Origin: Bacteroidota bacterium | GTDB lineage: Bacteria; Bacteroidota; Bacteroidia; Bacteroidales; VadinHA17 | Direction: 5' to 3' | Length of the DNA stretch: 32,428 nt | Assembly: GCA_011049175.1 (NCBI GenBank) | Contig: DSCJ01000096.1 | Location: 1-32,428 of the forward strand | Part shown: in pieces, positions 23,507 through 32,280 of the stretch | Layout: each line of letters starts with the position of its first letter | Position numbering within the stretch: the stretch's first letter is position 1 | Notes under the pieces: model-generated | The model's input: only the letters and a program-made list of their open reading frames with translations | The model's database searches: none | What the model was told of the DNA's origin: nothing | Made by a program: the position numbers and the translations under genes

Positions 23507-25318
23507 ATGAAAGAAATGTCAGTATTGCCAGCCCATATTATTCGTTTGAACGGTACCGGCCTGTATACTCTTTTCCTGGCGGGAGCCGGAAAGCTGTTTG
23601 AGCACCAGGAGGAGATCAACCTCATTAACGTATTTCCGGTACCCGATGCCGATACCGGTACCAACCTGGCCTCGACCATCCGCGCGGTGATCGACCAGCT
23701 GAAACCCGATAAGTCATTCAAGAACACGGCCGATGCCATGGCACTGGCAGCCCTGACCGGCGCCCGGGGAAATTCCGGGGTGATCTTTGCCCAGTTCCTT
23801 TACGGGATGAGTGCCGAAGCGCCCCGCGAACAGGAGGTTAGTGTTTCGTCTTTTGCCGATTCAGTGAAAAAGGCAGTCAACTATGTGTACGATGCCCTGA
23901 GCCATCCGGTGGAGGGCACCATGCTGACCGTGATCAGGGAATGGGCCGAATATATCCACGCCCGGAAAGAAGAACTGAAAGATTTTAACGAAATGCTGAG
24001 CCGGTCACTGGAAGTGGCCAGAGAGTCGCTGAAAGGAACTACCGAAAAACTGAAGGAACTGTCCATGGCCCAGGTGGTGGATGCCGGCGCCAAGGGTTTT
24101 GTCGTTTTCCTGGAAGGGATGATGGAATATGTAACCGACAGGAACCTGAAAAAAGTGTTGAAAGTGAGCCGCGATGTGGTGCATCTGGATGCCGTACATG
24201 ATACTTCCTACCGGGAAATCAACTACCGGTACTGCACCGAAGTGCTGCTCAGGGGAGAAAATATCGACAAAAACCAGGTGAGGGAACTGGCCGATGCCAG
24301 CGGTGACTCGGTGGTGATCGCCGGCTCGGGACAGACCCTGAGGCTTCACGTGCATACCAATCACCCCGATACCCTGGTGGCCGGTCTCAACCGGTACGGC
24401 CGTATTGCCTTCCAGAAAGCCGACGATATGGTGCGCCAGTACGAAATGATCCACCACCGGAAGTCTTCCGTGGCCCTGGTGACCGATTCCACCTGCGACC
24501 TGCCGGAAGTGATCATGGACCATTACCAGATCTACCAGCTTCCCATACAGGTGGAAATCGGCGGTTCCCACTACCTCGACCGGCTGACCATCAAGCCTGA
24601 ACAGTTCTATTCCCTGATGCAGGATAAAAAATCGGCTCCCACCACCTCCCAGGTCAACGAAACGGCTTTTGTGCAGCTATATTCCCGGCTGCTGAATTAT
24701 TATGATTCGGTGATCGCTGTCCACCTGTCAGGGCATTTTTCAGGTACCTGGAAGAACAGTGTACAGGCGGCCCGGAAAGTGTCGAATGAAACAGGCAGGA
24801 AGATCACAGTGATCGATTCAAAACAGATCTCGGGAGGAATGGGCCTGGGTATTCTGAAAATGGCCCGTGGCCTGGAAGAAGGCAAATCGCACGAAGAAGT
24901 GGTGCGTCTGGGAAAGCGCTGGTTTTCCTCCGCCCGCCTGTTTGTGGGCGTACGCGATCTGAAATACCTGGTACGCAGCGGCAGGGTCAGTCCCCTGAAA
25001 GGATTTATTGGGAAGATGCTGAACATGAAACCCATTATTACGGTCGATCCCGAAGGGAAGGCAGCCCAGTTCGGGAAAACGGTAAGTCAGAAAGGCATCC
25101 TGAAAATGATCCTCCGGGAAATCAGAAAAATCGAGAACCAGGGCGGTATTGAGGACTATGTGGTGCTCCAGGCACGGAATCCGGAAATGACGAACTGGTT
25201 TACCGCTGAAATGAAAAAGATCACCGGGAGGGATCCTGTGTCGGTGGTACAGATTTCCCCGGCCCTGGCCCTGCATGCCGGGGTGGGAACCGTAGCCGTG
25301 GCCTTGCTGAGAAAGTGA
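23507..25318 (+). CDS. Fused fatty acid kinase: FakA-like (DAK2/DhaL) plus FakB-like (DegV)
   Basis: This 603-residue protein joins two normally separate partners. Residues about 10-205 are a DhaL/DAK2 kinase domain with the Mg-ATP motif 'NVFPVPDADTGTNL' (D47, D49, N53) and 'ALTGARGNSGVIFAQFL'. About 206-315 matches the FakA middle region ('YCTEVLLRG', 'LRLHVHTNHPD'). From 321 to the end is a DegV/FakB fatty-acid-binding domain: 'ALVTDSTCDLP' (323-333), 'APTTSQ' (377-382), 'HLSGHFSGTW' (406-415), and the basic 'YLVRSGRVSPLKGFIGKML' near residues 485-503. In Firmicutes, FakB presents an exogenous fatty acid to FakA, which makes acyl-phosphate for phospholipid synthesis. Here one chain should carry both steps, probably recycling or importing fatty acids. 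An ATG at 23516 is an alternative start. Confidence 0.92.
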   Translation: MKEMSVLPAHIIRLNGTGLYTLFLAGAGKLFEHQEEINLINVFPVPDADTGTNLASTIRAVIDQLKPDKSFKNTADAMALAALTGARGNSGVIFAQFLYGMSAEAPREQEVSVSSFADSVKKAVNYVYDALSHPVEGTMLTVIREWAEYIHARKEELKDFNEMLSRSLEVARESLKGTTEKLKELSMAQVVDAGAKGFVVFLEGMMEYVTDRNLKKVLKVSRDVVHLDAVHDTSYREINYRYCTEVLLRGENIDKNQVRELADASGDSVVIAGSGQTLRLHVHTNHPDTLVAGLNRYGRIAFQKADDMVRQYEMIHHRKSSVALVTDSTCDLPEVIMDHYQIYQLPIQVEIGGSHYLDRLTIKPEQFYSLMQDKKSAPTTSQVNETAFVQLYSRLLNYYDSVIAVHLSGHFSGTWKNSVQAARKVSNETGRKITVIDSKQISGGMGLGILKMARGLEEGKSHEEVVRLGKRWFSSARLFVGVRDLKYLVRSGRVSPLKGFIGKMLNMKPIITVDPEGKAAQFGKTVSQKGILKMILREIRKIENQGGIEDYVVLQARNPEMTNWFTAEMKKITGRDPVSVVQISPALALHAGVGTVAVALLRK

Positions 25319-25346
25319 CAGAGGACCGGGGTTGAAGAAATTTTAT

Positions 25347-25354
25347 TACATTTG
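25347..25354 (+). promoter_or_regulatory. -7 box of the oligopeptidase gene
   Basis: TACATTTG matches TAnnTTTG exactly. It lies 38 nt before the ATG at 25393, giving a leader of about 30 nt. No TTTG is found at -33. Confidence 0.45.
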
Positions 25355-25392
25355 TTTTTCTGGTACCATTCGAAAAATCTACCTAAACCAAA

Positions 25393-27567
25393 ATGAAATT
25401 CAAACCATCTGTTTATTTCCGGCCGGCCATGCTGATCACGGGCATGGCTTTTCTTATTCTGTCCTGTGGAAAACAGGGAAAATATCCTTCCGCAGAGCCT
25501 CCCGTGGCAGAGAAAGTGGAGAAAATGCTGGTGATCCACGGGGATACCCGGATTGATCCGTATTACTGGATGCGTTTGTCCGATGAGCAGAAATCGGCCA
25601 AGGAACCCGGCGAACAAACGCGGCGGGTGCTGGAGTACCTGGAAGCCGAAAATACTTACAAAGAGGCCATGCTGGCCCATACGGAAGAGCTGCAGGAAAA
25701 GATCTTTGAGGAAATCGTGGGCAGGATCAAGCAAGACGATGCCTCGGTTCCTTATTTTGAGAACGGGTACTATTATTACACCCGGTACGAGGAAGGGAAG
25801 GAATATCCTTTTTATTGCCGCAGGAAAGGATCGATGGACAGCCCCGAGGAAATCATGCTGGATGTAAACCGGATGGCCGAAGGGCATGACTTCTACTCCG
25901 TTACAGGCCTTTCCGTAAGCCCCGACAACCGCCTGCTGGCTTTTGCCGACGATACCGTGGGAAGGCGCCGCTACACCCTGCGTTTCAAGAACCTGGAAAC
26001 CGGTGAAATGCTGGCCGATGAGATTCCCAACACCTCGGGAGGGACCTGGGCCAGCGACAATAGCACCGTGTTCTATACCGGCAAGAACCTGCAAACGCTG
26101 CGGGCCGAAAGGATCATGAAACATGTGCTGGGAACCGACGTGGCTTCTGACCGGGAGGTGTACTTCGAAGACGACGAAACCTTTTCATGCCGGGTGTTCA
26201 AAACAAAATCGAAGAAATACCTCATGATCGCATCCACCCAGACTCTGTCCACCGAATACCGGTACCTCGATGCCGGAAATCCTGAAGGGGACTTCCGGGT
26301 GATCCAGCCGCGCCGGCGCGACCTGGAATATTATGTGGATCATTTCGGCGATCATTTCTATATCCGGACCAATGCCGGCGGAGCCAAAAATTTCAAGCTG
26401 GTAAAAACACCGGTTACACGCACCACCCTGGAAAACTGGACGGATGTTATTCCCCACCGCCCCGATGTGCTGTTGGAAGGATTCGAGTTGTTCACCGGTT
26501 TCCTGGTGGTGGACGAACGGCTGAAGGGACTGACCAACCTGCGGGTGATCTCCTGGGACGGGGCAACGGATTATTCCATTGATTTCGGAGAAGAGGCTTA
26601 TTCGGCCAGAATATCCGTGAATCCGGAATTCGATACCGAAACTCTGAGGTACAGCTATTCTTCGCTGGTAACCCCCAATTCCGTGTATGATTTCAATATG
26701 AGAACCCGGGAAAAAACCCTGCGCAAGCAGGATGAGGTTCTCGGCGGGTACGATCCTGCAAAGTATGAAGTGAAACGGCTGTTTGCCAGGGCACAGGACG
26801 GAACGGAGATACCCATCTCCATGGTGCATCCGAAAGGGATGAAGCCTGACGGCAACAACCCCCTCCTGCTTTACGGGTATGGATCCTACGGTTCATCCAT
26901 GGATGCAGGGTTCCGCTCCTCCATTATCAGCCTGCTCGACCGGGGAGTGGCGTATGCCATTGCCCATATACGCGGCGGGAGCGAAATGGGACAGGAATGG
27001 TATGAAGACGGCAAGCTGCTGAACAAAATGAATACTTTTACCGATTTCAACGACTGTGCCGCCTGGTTGATTGAAAACCGTTATACCGGTGCCGACAAAC
27101 TTTTTGCCATGGGAGGTAGCGCCGGCGGCTTGCTGATCGGGGCGGTGATCAACCTTCGCCCGGAACTGTACCGGGGGGTAATTGCATCCGTTCCTTTTGT
27201 GGATGTGGTAACCACCATGCTGGATGAAAGCATTCCCCTCACCACCTTCGAATACGATGAATGGGGAAACCCGAATGACAGTGTTTATTACCGGTATATG
27301 CTGTCGTACTCGCCATACGACAATGTGCAGGCCATGGATTATCCCCATATCCTGGTGACCACGGGCTACTGGGATTCACAGGTGCAGTACTGGGAACCCG
27401 CCAAATGGGTGGCAAAGCTCCGCGATATGAAAACCGACAACAACCTCCTCCTGTTCCATATCAATATGGATGCCGGCCACGGGGGGCAGTCGGGTCGTTT
27501 CCGCCGCTATCGGGAAACGGCCATGGAATACGCCTTTATGCTCGACCTGCTGGGAATAGAGGAATAA
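25393..27567 (+). CDS. ptrB: Oligopeptidase B-like S9 serine peptidase, lipoprotein
   Basis: This 724-residue S9A prolyl-oligopeptidase-family protein is closest to oligopeptidase B (protease II), which cuts short peptides after Arg/Lys. Residues about 40-430 form the propeller ('RIDPYYWMRLSD', 'YYYYTRYEEGKEYPFYCRR'). The C-terminal alpha/beta hydrolase has 'AIAHIRGGSEMGQEWYEDGK', nucleophile S576 in 'GGSAGG', D661 ('GYWDSQVQYWEPAKW') and H696 ('DAGHGG'). All three catalytic residues are present. Unlike the cytoplasmic E. coli enzyme it begins with a lipoprotein signal ending LILSC (C25), so it should be lipid-anchored in the envelope and act on peptides outside the cytoplasm. It is convergent with an M28 peptidase, and a hairpin separates the two. 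The symbol is by family only. Confidence 0.92.
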   Translation: MKFKPSVYFRPAMLITGMAFLILSCGKQGKYPSAEPPVAEKVEKMLVIHGDTRIDPYYWMRLSDEQKSAKEPGEQTRRVLEYLEAENTYKEAMLAHTEELQEKIFEEIVGRIKQDDASVPYFENGYYYYTRYEEGKEYPFYCRRKGSMDSPEEIMLDVNRMAEGHDFYSVTGLSVSPDNRLLAFADDTVGRRRYTLRFKNLETGEMLADEIPNTSGGTWASDNSTVFYTGKNLQTLRAERIMKHVLGTDVASDREVYFEDDETFSCRVFKTKSKKYLMIASTQTLSTEYRYLDAGNPEGDFRVIQPRRRDLEYYVDHFGDHFYIRTNAGGAKNFKLVKTPVTRTTLENWTDVIPHRPDVLLEGFELFTGFLVVDERLKGLTNLRVISWDGATDYSIDFGEEAYSARISVNPEFDTETLRYSYSSLVTPNSVYDFNMRTREKTLRKQDEVLGGYDPAKYEVKRLFARAQDGTEIPISMVHPKGMKPDGNNPLLLYGYGSYGSSMDAGFRSSIISLLDRGVAYAIAHIRGGSEMGQEWYEDGKLLNKMNTFTDFNDCAAWLIENRYTGADKLFAMGGSAGGLLIGAVINLRPELYRGVIASVPFVDVVTTMLDESIPLTTFEYDEWGNPNDSVYYRYMLSYSPYDNVQAMDYPHILVTTGYWDSQVQYWEPAKWVAKLRDMKTDNNLLLFHINMDAGHGGQSGRFRRYRETAMEYAFMLDLLGIEE

Positions 27568-27569
27568 AA

Positions 27570-27593
27570 CCCGGCGGGCTGAGGCCCGCCGGG
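27570..27593. terminator. Terminator between convergent peptidase genes
   Basis: CCCGGCGGGC and GCCCGCCGGG form a perfect 10-bp GC-rich stem with a TGAG loop. On the minus strand it is followed by TTTTATT, fitting an intrinsic terminator for the M28 gene. On the plus strand it begins 3 nt after the oligopeptidase stop but has no U-tract. Confidence 0.8.
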
Positions 27594-27661
27594 AACCGAA
27601 TATGCAGAGATACACCCTGTACCAGTCTTCACCTGGCGCCGGGGTTATTGCGCCTTCCTTC

Positions 27662-29209
27662 TCAGAATCCCCTTCTTCCTTCCGTTTCCTCAGGCAGTGG
27701 CTTCCGGGGAAGCTGCTCCTCGCGCATGGCGGCATGGTATGCCAGGGCGGCCACGATCACGGCGTTGTGCCTCAGATCGTCCATTTGGAGTCTCTCATAG
27801 GTGTCCATCAGGGTGTGGTATCCCCTGCCGTATTCAATGGGGTCCTGAATAAACTGGAAAGCAGGCAATCCCAGGGCATCAAAGGAAAGATGGTCCGTTC
27901 CGCTGGTATTCCGTAAAGTAACCGTGGAACAGCCCATGTCGGCAAAAGGCTCCAGCCAGGCCTCGAAAACCGGCCGCAGCATATCGTTCTCCTGCAGGTA
28001 TATGCCCCGGAATTTCCCGGTGCCGTTGTCCATGTTCAGGTACAGGGTGAACTGTTCGTATCCCGGCAACAGGTTTCCTGTAGTATCACGGATATATTTT
28101 TCCACGTACCCCCTCGAGCCGTGCAACCCCATTTCTTCTCCTCCCCACAGGGCAATGCGTATGGTTCGGCGGGGCTGTACGCCCAGGTTTTGCAATATTC
28201 TCATGGCTTCCATCATGACAATGCATCCCGAGGCGTTGTCGGCTGCCCCGGTTCCTCCGTGCCAGGAATCCCAGTGGGCTCCCAGCAGCACCACCTGGTC
28301 CCTCAGGTTCCGGTCGGTGCCGGGGATCTCCCCGATCACATTGGTCACCTGCAGGTTTTCAGTGAATTCATTGCGAACGTCGATTTCCAGTTTCACGGGG
28401 ACCTCGTGCCGCAGGAACCGGACTATCCGGCCGTGGTGTTCAATGGGCATGAGCAGTTCGGTAAGCGGGGGTTCCTCTCCCCAGGCATAATTGGCCCCCG
28501 ATGAACGGGGTACGTTGAATTCTCCCGAGGCGTTGAGCAGGGCCAGGACGCCTTCCTTTTTCAGAAAGGAAGCCAGGGCCAGTTGCAGCTCCATGCGCTG
28601 CCGGTAGGCTTCAAAATCCCTCATCCGGTAGTTGCCCCGGGCACGGTAAGAAGCCTGTGCCCTTGCCTCCAGGTCCTCTTCCGTCAGCCTCCGGGCCATG
28701 GGTTCGTACGATACTTCATAGGTGTCGTCAGAAGGGATTACCACAACTTTTCCTTTCAGCTTTCCGCTGTATGCCTCCAGGTCTTCCGGCCGATTGATTT
28801 CCAGAAGAACGGCTTCCCCTTCAACCTGTCTGCCGGTGCCGGCGGTCCAGGCTTTCGGAACCGCCGTTAACTGGGCGTAGTAAGGTTCCGTCATGGCCAC
28901 ATAGGTGCGGGTATTGTCCCATCCGCCCCTTTCAAATGACCGGGTTTCTTCAATCCGCACATTTTGCAGCCCGTATTCTTTCATTTTATCCCTGGCCAGC
29001 GCATCGGCGCGTTTTTTCATTTTGGAGGCCGTGAGCCGGGGACCGGCCAGATCGGTCATGTAATATGACAACTCTTCTATGTCGGAATTTTTAAACCCTT
29101 CCTGCTTGATCCGGTAAATCATTTCCAGATCCACCTTTTCTTCCTGAGCGTTCAGCAAACAGGGAACCAGAAGGAACGCAATGAAAAAAACATTGAAAAA
29201 ACGTTTCAT
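27662..29209 (-). CDS. Secreted M28 family zinc aminopeptidase/carboxypeptidase
   Basis: This 515-residue protein has a signal peptide (MKRFFNVFFIAFLLVPCLLNA, in parts: basic 'MKR', hydrophobic 'FFNVFFIAFLLV', cleavage after 'LNA'), so it is exported. Residues about 130-290 include a protease-associated-like insert ('GKLKGKVVVIPSD'). The zinc peptidase domain keeps the M28 ligands and base: H312 and D314 ('GAHWDSWHGG'), D324 ('GAADNASG'), E358/E359 ('WGGEEMGLHGS'), D394 ('YLNMDNGTG') and H465 ('GYHTLMDTYERL'). It should release single amino acids or dipeptides from peptides in the periplasm or outside the cell, following the endo-cutting convergent oligopeptidase. The open frame starts at 29275, but the ATG at 29209 begins the signal peptide. 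Confidence 0.93.
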   Translation of the reverse strand: MKRFFNVFFIAFLLVPCLLNAQEEKVDLEMIYRIKQEGFKNSDIEELSYYMTDLAGPRLTASKMKKRADALARDKMKEYGLQNVRIEETRSFERGGWDNTRTYVAMTEPYYAQLTAVPKAWTAGTGRQVEGEAVLLEINRPEDLEAYSGKLKGKVVVIPSDDTYEVSYEPMARRLTEEDLEARAQASYRARGNYRMRDFEAYRQRMELQLALASFLKKEGVLALLNASGEFNVPRSSGANYAWGEEPPLTELLMPIEHHGRIVRFLRHEVPVKLEIDVRNEFTENLQVTNVIGEIPGTDRNLRDQVVLLGAHWDSWHGGTGAADNASGCIVMMEAMRILQNLGVQPRRTIRIALWGGEEMGLHGSRGYVEKYIRDTTGNLLPGYEQFTLYLNMDNGTGKFRGIYLQENDMLRPVFEAWLEPFADMGCSTVTLRNTSGTDHLSFDALGLPAFQFIQDPIEYGRGYHTLMDTYERLQMDDLRHNAVIVAALAYHAAMREEQLPRKPLPEETEGRRGF

Positions 29210-29257
29210 TTTTTTTAAAGGATTAAAATGGGTTTGTGTCATTTGCTGTTGAAACCT

Positions 29258-29292
29258 CAAAAATAGAAAAATCAATTTTCATTGTACCTTTG
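29258..29292. promoter_or_regulatory. Back-to-back -7 boxes of the M28 and mutS2 genes
   Basis: Two exact TAnnTTTG boxes face apart in the 101-bp divergent gap. TATTTTTG on the minus strand (29265-29258) serves the M28 gene, with a leader of about 40-45 nt. TACCTTTG on the plus strand (29285-29292) serves mutS2, with a leader of about 12-15 nt. Neither has a clear -33 TTTG. Confidence 0.5.
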
Positions 29293-29310
29293 CAATGAAT
29301 AAACCTTTCT

Positions 29311-31794
29311 ATGATCTATCCGGCCGCATTTGAAGAAAAAACAGGTTTTTCGCGTATCCGGGCCATGCTGGGGGAGAAATGCCTTAGCTCCCTGGGTGAG
29401 GAAAAAGTGGAGGCCATGGCTTTTATGACCGATCCGGAAGAAGTGAGAAAAGAGCTTCACAAAGTGGATGAATGCCGCCGGCTTCTTGCCGAAGGAGACG
29501 GTTTCCCTTCCGATCACTATGCCGACCTGCGTCCGGCTTTTGCCCGTACACGGGCCGAGGGAAGCCATTTCACCCGGGAGGAACTCCTGGCCCTGCGGCA
29601 ATCGCAGGAAACGGTCCGGGCCATGAGAAGCTTTCTGTTAAAGAAAAGAGACCCGGAAACACCCGAAATGGCTGCACTGGCAAGGCAAACGGTTTTGTAT
29701 CCCATGGTCACCCGCCTCATTGACCAGGTGCTCGACAGGAAAGGGGCCATCAAAGACAAAGCTTCCCCTGAACTGGCCCGCATCCGTTCGGAAATGGCGG
29801 CCAAACACCGGGAAGTATCAGCCAGGATGCAGCAGTTGCTGAAAAAGTCCATACAGGACGGCTGGGTGGACCCCGATACATCTCTCTCGATCAGGCAGGG
29901 CAGGCTGGTTATTCCCGTACCGGCCGGTCATAAGCGAATGATCAGGGGCATGGTGCACGACGAATCGAGCACCGGCAAAACCGTCTATATTGAACCCGCC
30001 GCGGTGGTGGAACTCAACAACGACCTGGTGGAGCTGGAATATGCGGAAAGGAGGGAAGTGGTCCGCATCCTGGTAGAGCTGACTTCCCGCCTGCGTCCCT
30101 ATACGGAAGATCTGGCGGAAAACTATGTTTTTCTGGGAGAGGTTGATTTTGCCCGGGCCCGGGCCCTGCTGGCAGAAGAGATTGGCGGGGTTCTTCCCCT
30201 GGTGAAAGACAGGCCGGCCATGGGGTGGAGGGAAGCAATCCATCCGCTGCTGCTGCTGAACTTCCGGAAAGAGGGGAAGGAGGTTGTACCGCTTACCATC
30301 ACCCTCACGGAGCAGAAACGCATCCTGGTCATTTCCGGCCCGAACGCGGGGGGCAAGTCGGTATGTCTGCAAACGGTGGGTTTGCTGCAGTACATGCTGC
30401 AATGCGGCCTGCTGGTGCCCATGCAGGAGGATTCGGAGACCGGCCTGTTCCGGCAGATATTTATCGATATCGGCGACGAGCAGTCCATTGAGAACGACCT
30501 GAGCACTTACAGTTCCCACCTGACCAACATGAAATATTTTATGAAGCATGCCGGCTCATCCACCCTGGTTCTGATCGATGAATTCGGCACGGGGACGGAG
30601 CCTCAGCTGGGTGGATCCATTGCCGAAGCCATCCTGGGCCGGTTGCTGGAACTGGGAACCTATGGAGTGATCACCACCCACTATACCAATCTGAAACATT
30701 TTGCAGCTTCTGCCGAAGGGGCGGAGAACGGGGCCATGCTGTTCGACAACCATGCCATGCGCCCCCTCTTTCGGCTGGAGATCGGTAAGCCCGGCAGTTC
30801 GTTTGCCTTTGAAATTGCCCGGAAAATAGGCCTTCCGGAGGATATCCTGGAAAAAGCCTCCTCAAAGGTGGGGGAAGACCATGTGGAGTTCGACCGGCAC
30901 CTGAAAGACATTGTTCGCGACAAGCGGTACTGGGAGAAAAAGCGGGCACGGATCCGCCAGATGGAGAAGCAGCTGGAGCAAACCCTGGGAAGGTATGTGC
31001 AGGAGATGAAAACCACCGAGCAGTCGAGGAAAGAGATCCTGGAAAAAGCCCGGGAGGAAGCCAGGGAGATCCTGGACGGGGCCAACCGAAATATTGAAAA
31101 CACCATTCGCATGATCCGCGAGGCCCAGGCCGAAAAGGAAGCTACCCGGAAGGCCCGGAGGGAGATGGAGGAAAAGAGAAAGCGGATGCTGGAGGAAGAT
31201 GACCCGCTGACGGACCGGGTAAAAAAAAGAATTGCCACCCTGGAAAAAGAGCGGCAGCAGCTGGGCCGGCGGACAGGTTCCGTAACGGGGAAACCTGCCG
31301 GCAGGAAGGAAAGGGAAGCCGCCTCGGCCGGCTTTCAGCCCGGCGACCTGGTGAAAATGACAGGACATGATACGGTGGGGGAGGTGCTGGACAGGAACGG
31401 AAGGAGTATCCTGGTCCGTTTTGGCCAGATGATCACCACCCTGGATGAGAAGAAACTGCAGAAAGTATCGGAAGAGGAGTACAGGCGGCAGTCCCGGCAG
31501 CAGGGAGGCGCATCGGATCAGGGATTCAACCTGATGGAGAGGAAGCTTCGTTTTCATCCGGAGAAAGATGTACGGGGCATGCGGGGGGAGGAGGCCCTCC
31601 AGGCCGTGATGCAGTTCATTGATGAGGCGGTGATGGTGGGGGCCGGAGAGGTACGCATTCTGCACGGGAAGGGCGACGGTATCCTTCGCCGGTTGATCCG
31701 TGATTACCTGGCCGGGGTTGATCTGGTACGCTCCTGCCGCGATGAGCACGTGGAAAGGGGTGGAGCGGGAATAACCATCGTAGAGCTCGAGTAG
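29311..31794 (+). CDS. mutS2: MutS2 ATPase/endonuclease (Smr domain)
   Basis: This 827-residue protein belongs to the MutS2 branch, which lacks the mismatch-recognition domain. In other bacteria MutS2 suppresses recombination or splits collided ribosomes. After an N-terminal clamp/lever region comes the ABC-type ATPase: Walker A GPNAGGKS (343-350), 'DLSTYSSHLTNM' and Walker B 'TLVLIDEFGTG' with D423/E424. A long charged coiled coil (about 530-660) follows, then a KOW-like strand region ('FQPGDLVKMTGHDTVGEVLD'), then the C-terminal Smr nuclease domain with 'DVRGMRGEEAL' (from residue 753) and 'LHGKGDGILRRLIRDYL' (H785). All catalytic motifs look intact, and length is slightly above the ~785 residues typical of Bacillus. 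The start at 29311 follows a TACCTTTG promoter box. Confidence 0.96.
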   Translation: MIYPAAFEEKTGFSRIRAMLGEKCLSSLGEEKVEAMAFMTDPEEVRKELHKVDECRRLLAEGDGFPSDHYADLRPAFARTRAEGSHFTREELLALRQSQETVRAMRSFLLKKRDPETPEMAALARQTVLYPMVTRLIDQVLDRKGAIKDKASPELARIRSEMAAKHREVSARMQQLLKKSIQDGWVDPDTSLSIRQGRLVIPVPAGHKRMIRGMVHDESSTGKTVYIEPAAVVELNNDLVELEYAERREVVRILVELTSRLRPYTEDLAENYVFLGEVDFARARALLAEEIGGVLPLVKDRPAMGWREAIHPLLLLNFRKEGKEVVPLTITLTEQKRILVISGPNAGGKSVCLQTVGLLQYMLQCGLLVPMQEDSETGLFRQIFIDIGDEQSIENDLSTYSSHLTNMKYFMKHAGSSTLVLIDEFGTGTEPQLGGSIAEAILGRLLELGTYGVITTHYTNLKHFAASAEGAENGAMLFDNHAMRPLFRLEIGKPGSSFAFEIARKIGLPEDILEKASSKVGEDHVEFDRHLKDIVRDKRYWEKKRARIRQMEKQLEQTLGRYVQEMKTTEQSRKEILEKAREEAREILDGANRNIENTIRMIREAQAEKEATRKARREMEEKRKRMLEEDDPLTDRVKKRIATLEKERQQLGRRTGSVTGKPAGRKEREAASAGFQPGDLVKMTGHDTVGEVLDRNGRSILVRFGQMITTLDEKKLQKVSEEEYRRQSRQQGGASDQGFNLMERKLRFHPEKDVRGMRGEEALQAVMQFIDEAVMVGAGEVRILHGKGDGILRRLIRDYLAGVDLVRSCRDEHVERGGAGITIVELE

Positions 31795-31916
31795 TTGAGG
31801 AAGGAAGGGATGTAAATGCATTATTACAGGTTGTGATGAACTTATTTTTATTCTGAATAATATTTATTATGCATAAATTATGCAAATTATTATTGTATAG
31901 GACGATAATATAATAT

Positions 31917-31964
31917 AACTACGTAGACAACTACGTAGTTATCTACGTAGTTGTCTACGTAGTT
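31917..31964. repeat. 22-bp-arm perfect inverted repeat built from CTACGTAG units
   Basis: Left arm 31917-31938 and right arm 31943-31964 are exact reverse complements around a TTAT loop. Each arm holds two copies of the palindrome CTACGTAG, separated by ACAA or TTGT, so four copies lie in 48 bp. A fifth copy sits at 127-134. It lies 122 bp past mutS2 in AT-rich DNA. It could be a multi-site protein-binding array, a cruciform, or the end of a mobile element. Confidence 0.75.
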
Positions 31965-31988
31965 TAAACCCGCAGCCATTCGCAAGTC

Positions 31989-32007
31989 TTTTTGATACCA
32001 TCAAAAA
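31989..32007. repeat. Small hairpin TTTTTGAT/ATCAAAAA
   Basis: This is an 8-bp perfect stem with a 3-nt ACC loop, the first of a row of hairpins in the gene-free right end. It lies too far from the mutS2 stop, and without a U-tract, to call a terminator. Confidence 0.4.
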
Positions 32008-32033
32008 ACACATATTTTTTTCCGGGTTACTTA

Positions 32034-32049
32034 AAAAGCATCAGCAGCC
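32034..32049. repeat. 16-bp direct repeat, copy 1
   Basis: AAAAGCATCAGCAGCC here is identical to 32413-32428, 379 bp downstream. Copy 2 ends exactly at the window edge, so the true repeat could be longer. Confidence 0.6.
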
Positions 32050-32062
32050 GAAGGGTTTTTTG

Positions 32063-32116
32063 CATGCTTTTTTGCCCCACAAAAAAGCATGTCGCTCCGT
32101 TTCGGGAACGGAGCGA
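32063..32116. repeat. Two adjacent hairpins
   Basis: CATGCTTTTTTG (32063-32074) pairs with CAAAAAAGCATG (32080-32091), a 12-bp perfect stem with a 5-nt loop. The very next base begins TCGCTCCGTT (32092-32101), which pairs with AACGGAGCGA (32107-32116), a 10-bp stem with a 5-nt loop. The back-to-back stems suggest a structured RNA or repeat element. Short open frames cross them on both strands but none looks like a real gene. Confidence 0.55.
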
Positions 32117-32280
32117 AACAGTGGCCGGCGGGATGGATAAATTTAGTATCTTCCAACAGTCCGCTACGAATCAGCCCGATAAAAAGGATGGTTCTTTTGT
32201 CCTCCCATAAGCCCGCACCAGAGAGGCTGTGTGCTGGTATTTCAACGAAATTCACCAAAAGGACCGGACTCTGAGGGTTT

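Noticed and set aside
32089-32274. Short open frames of 61-75 codons in the right-end repeats
   Set aside because: They cross hairpins, exist on both strands at once and show no domain; better explained as part of a repeat element.
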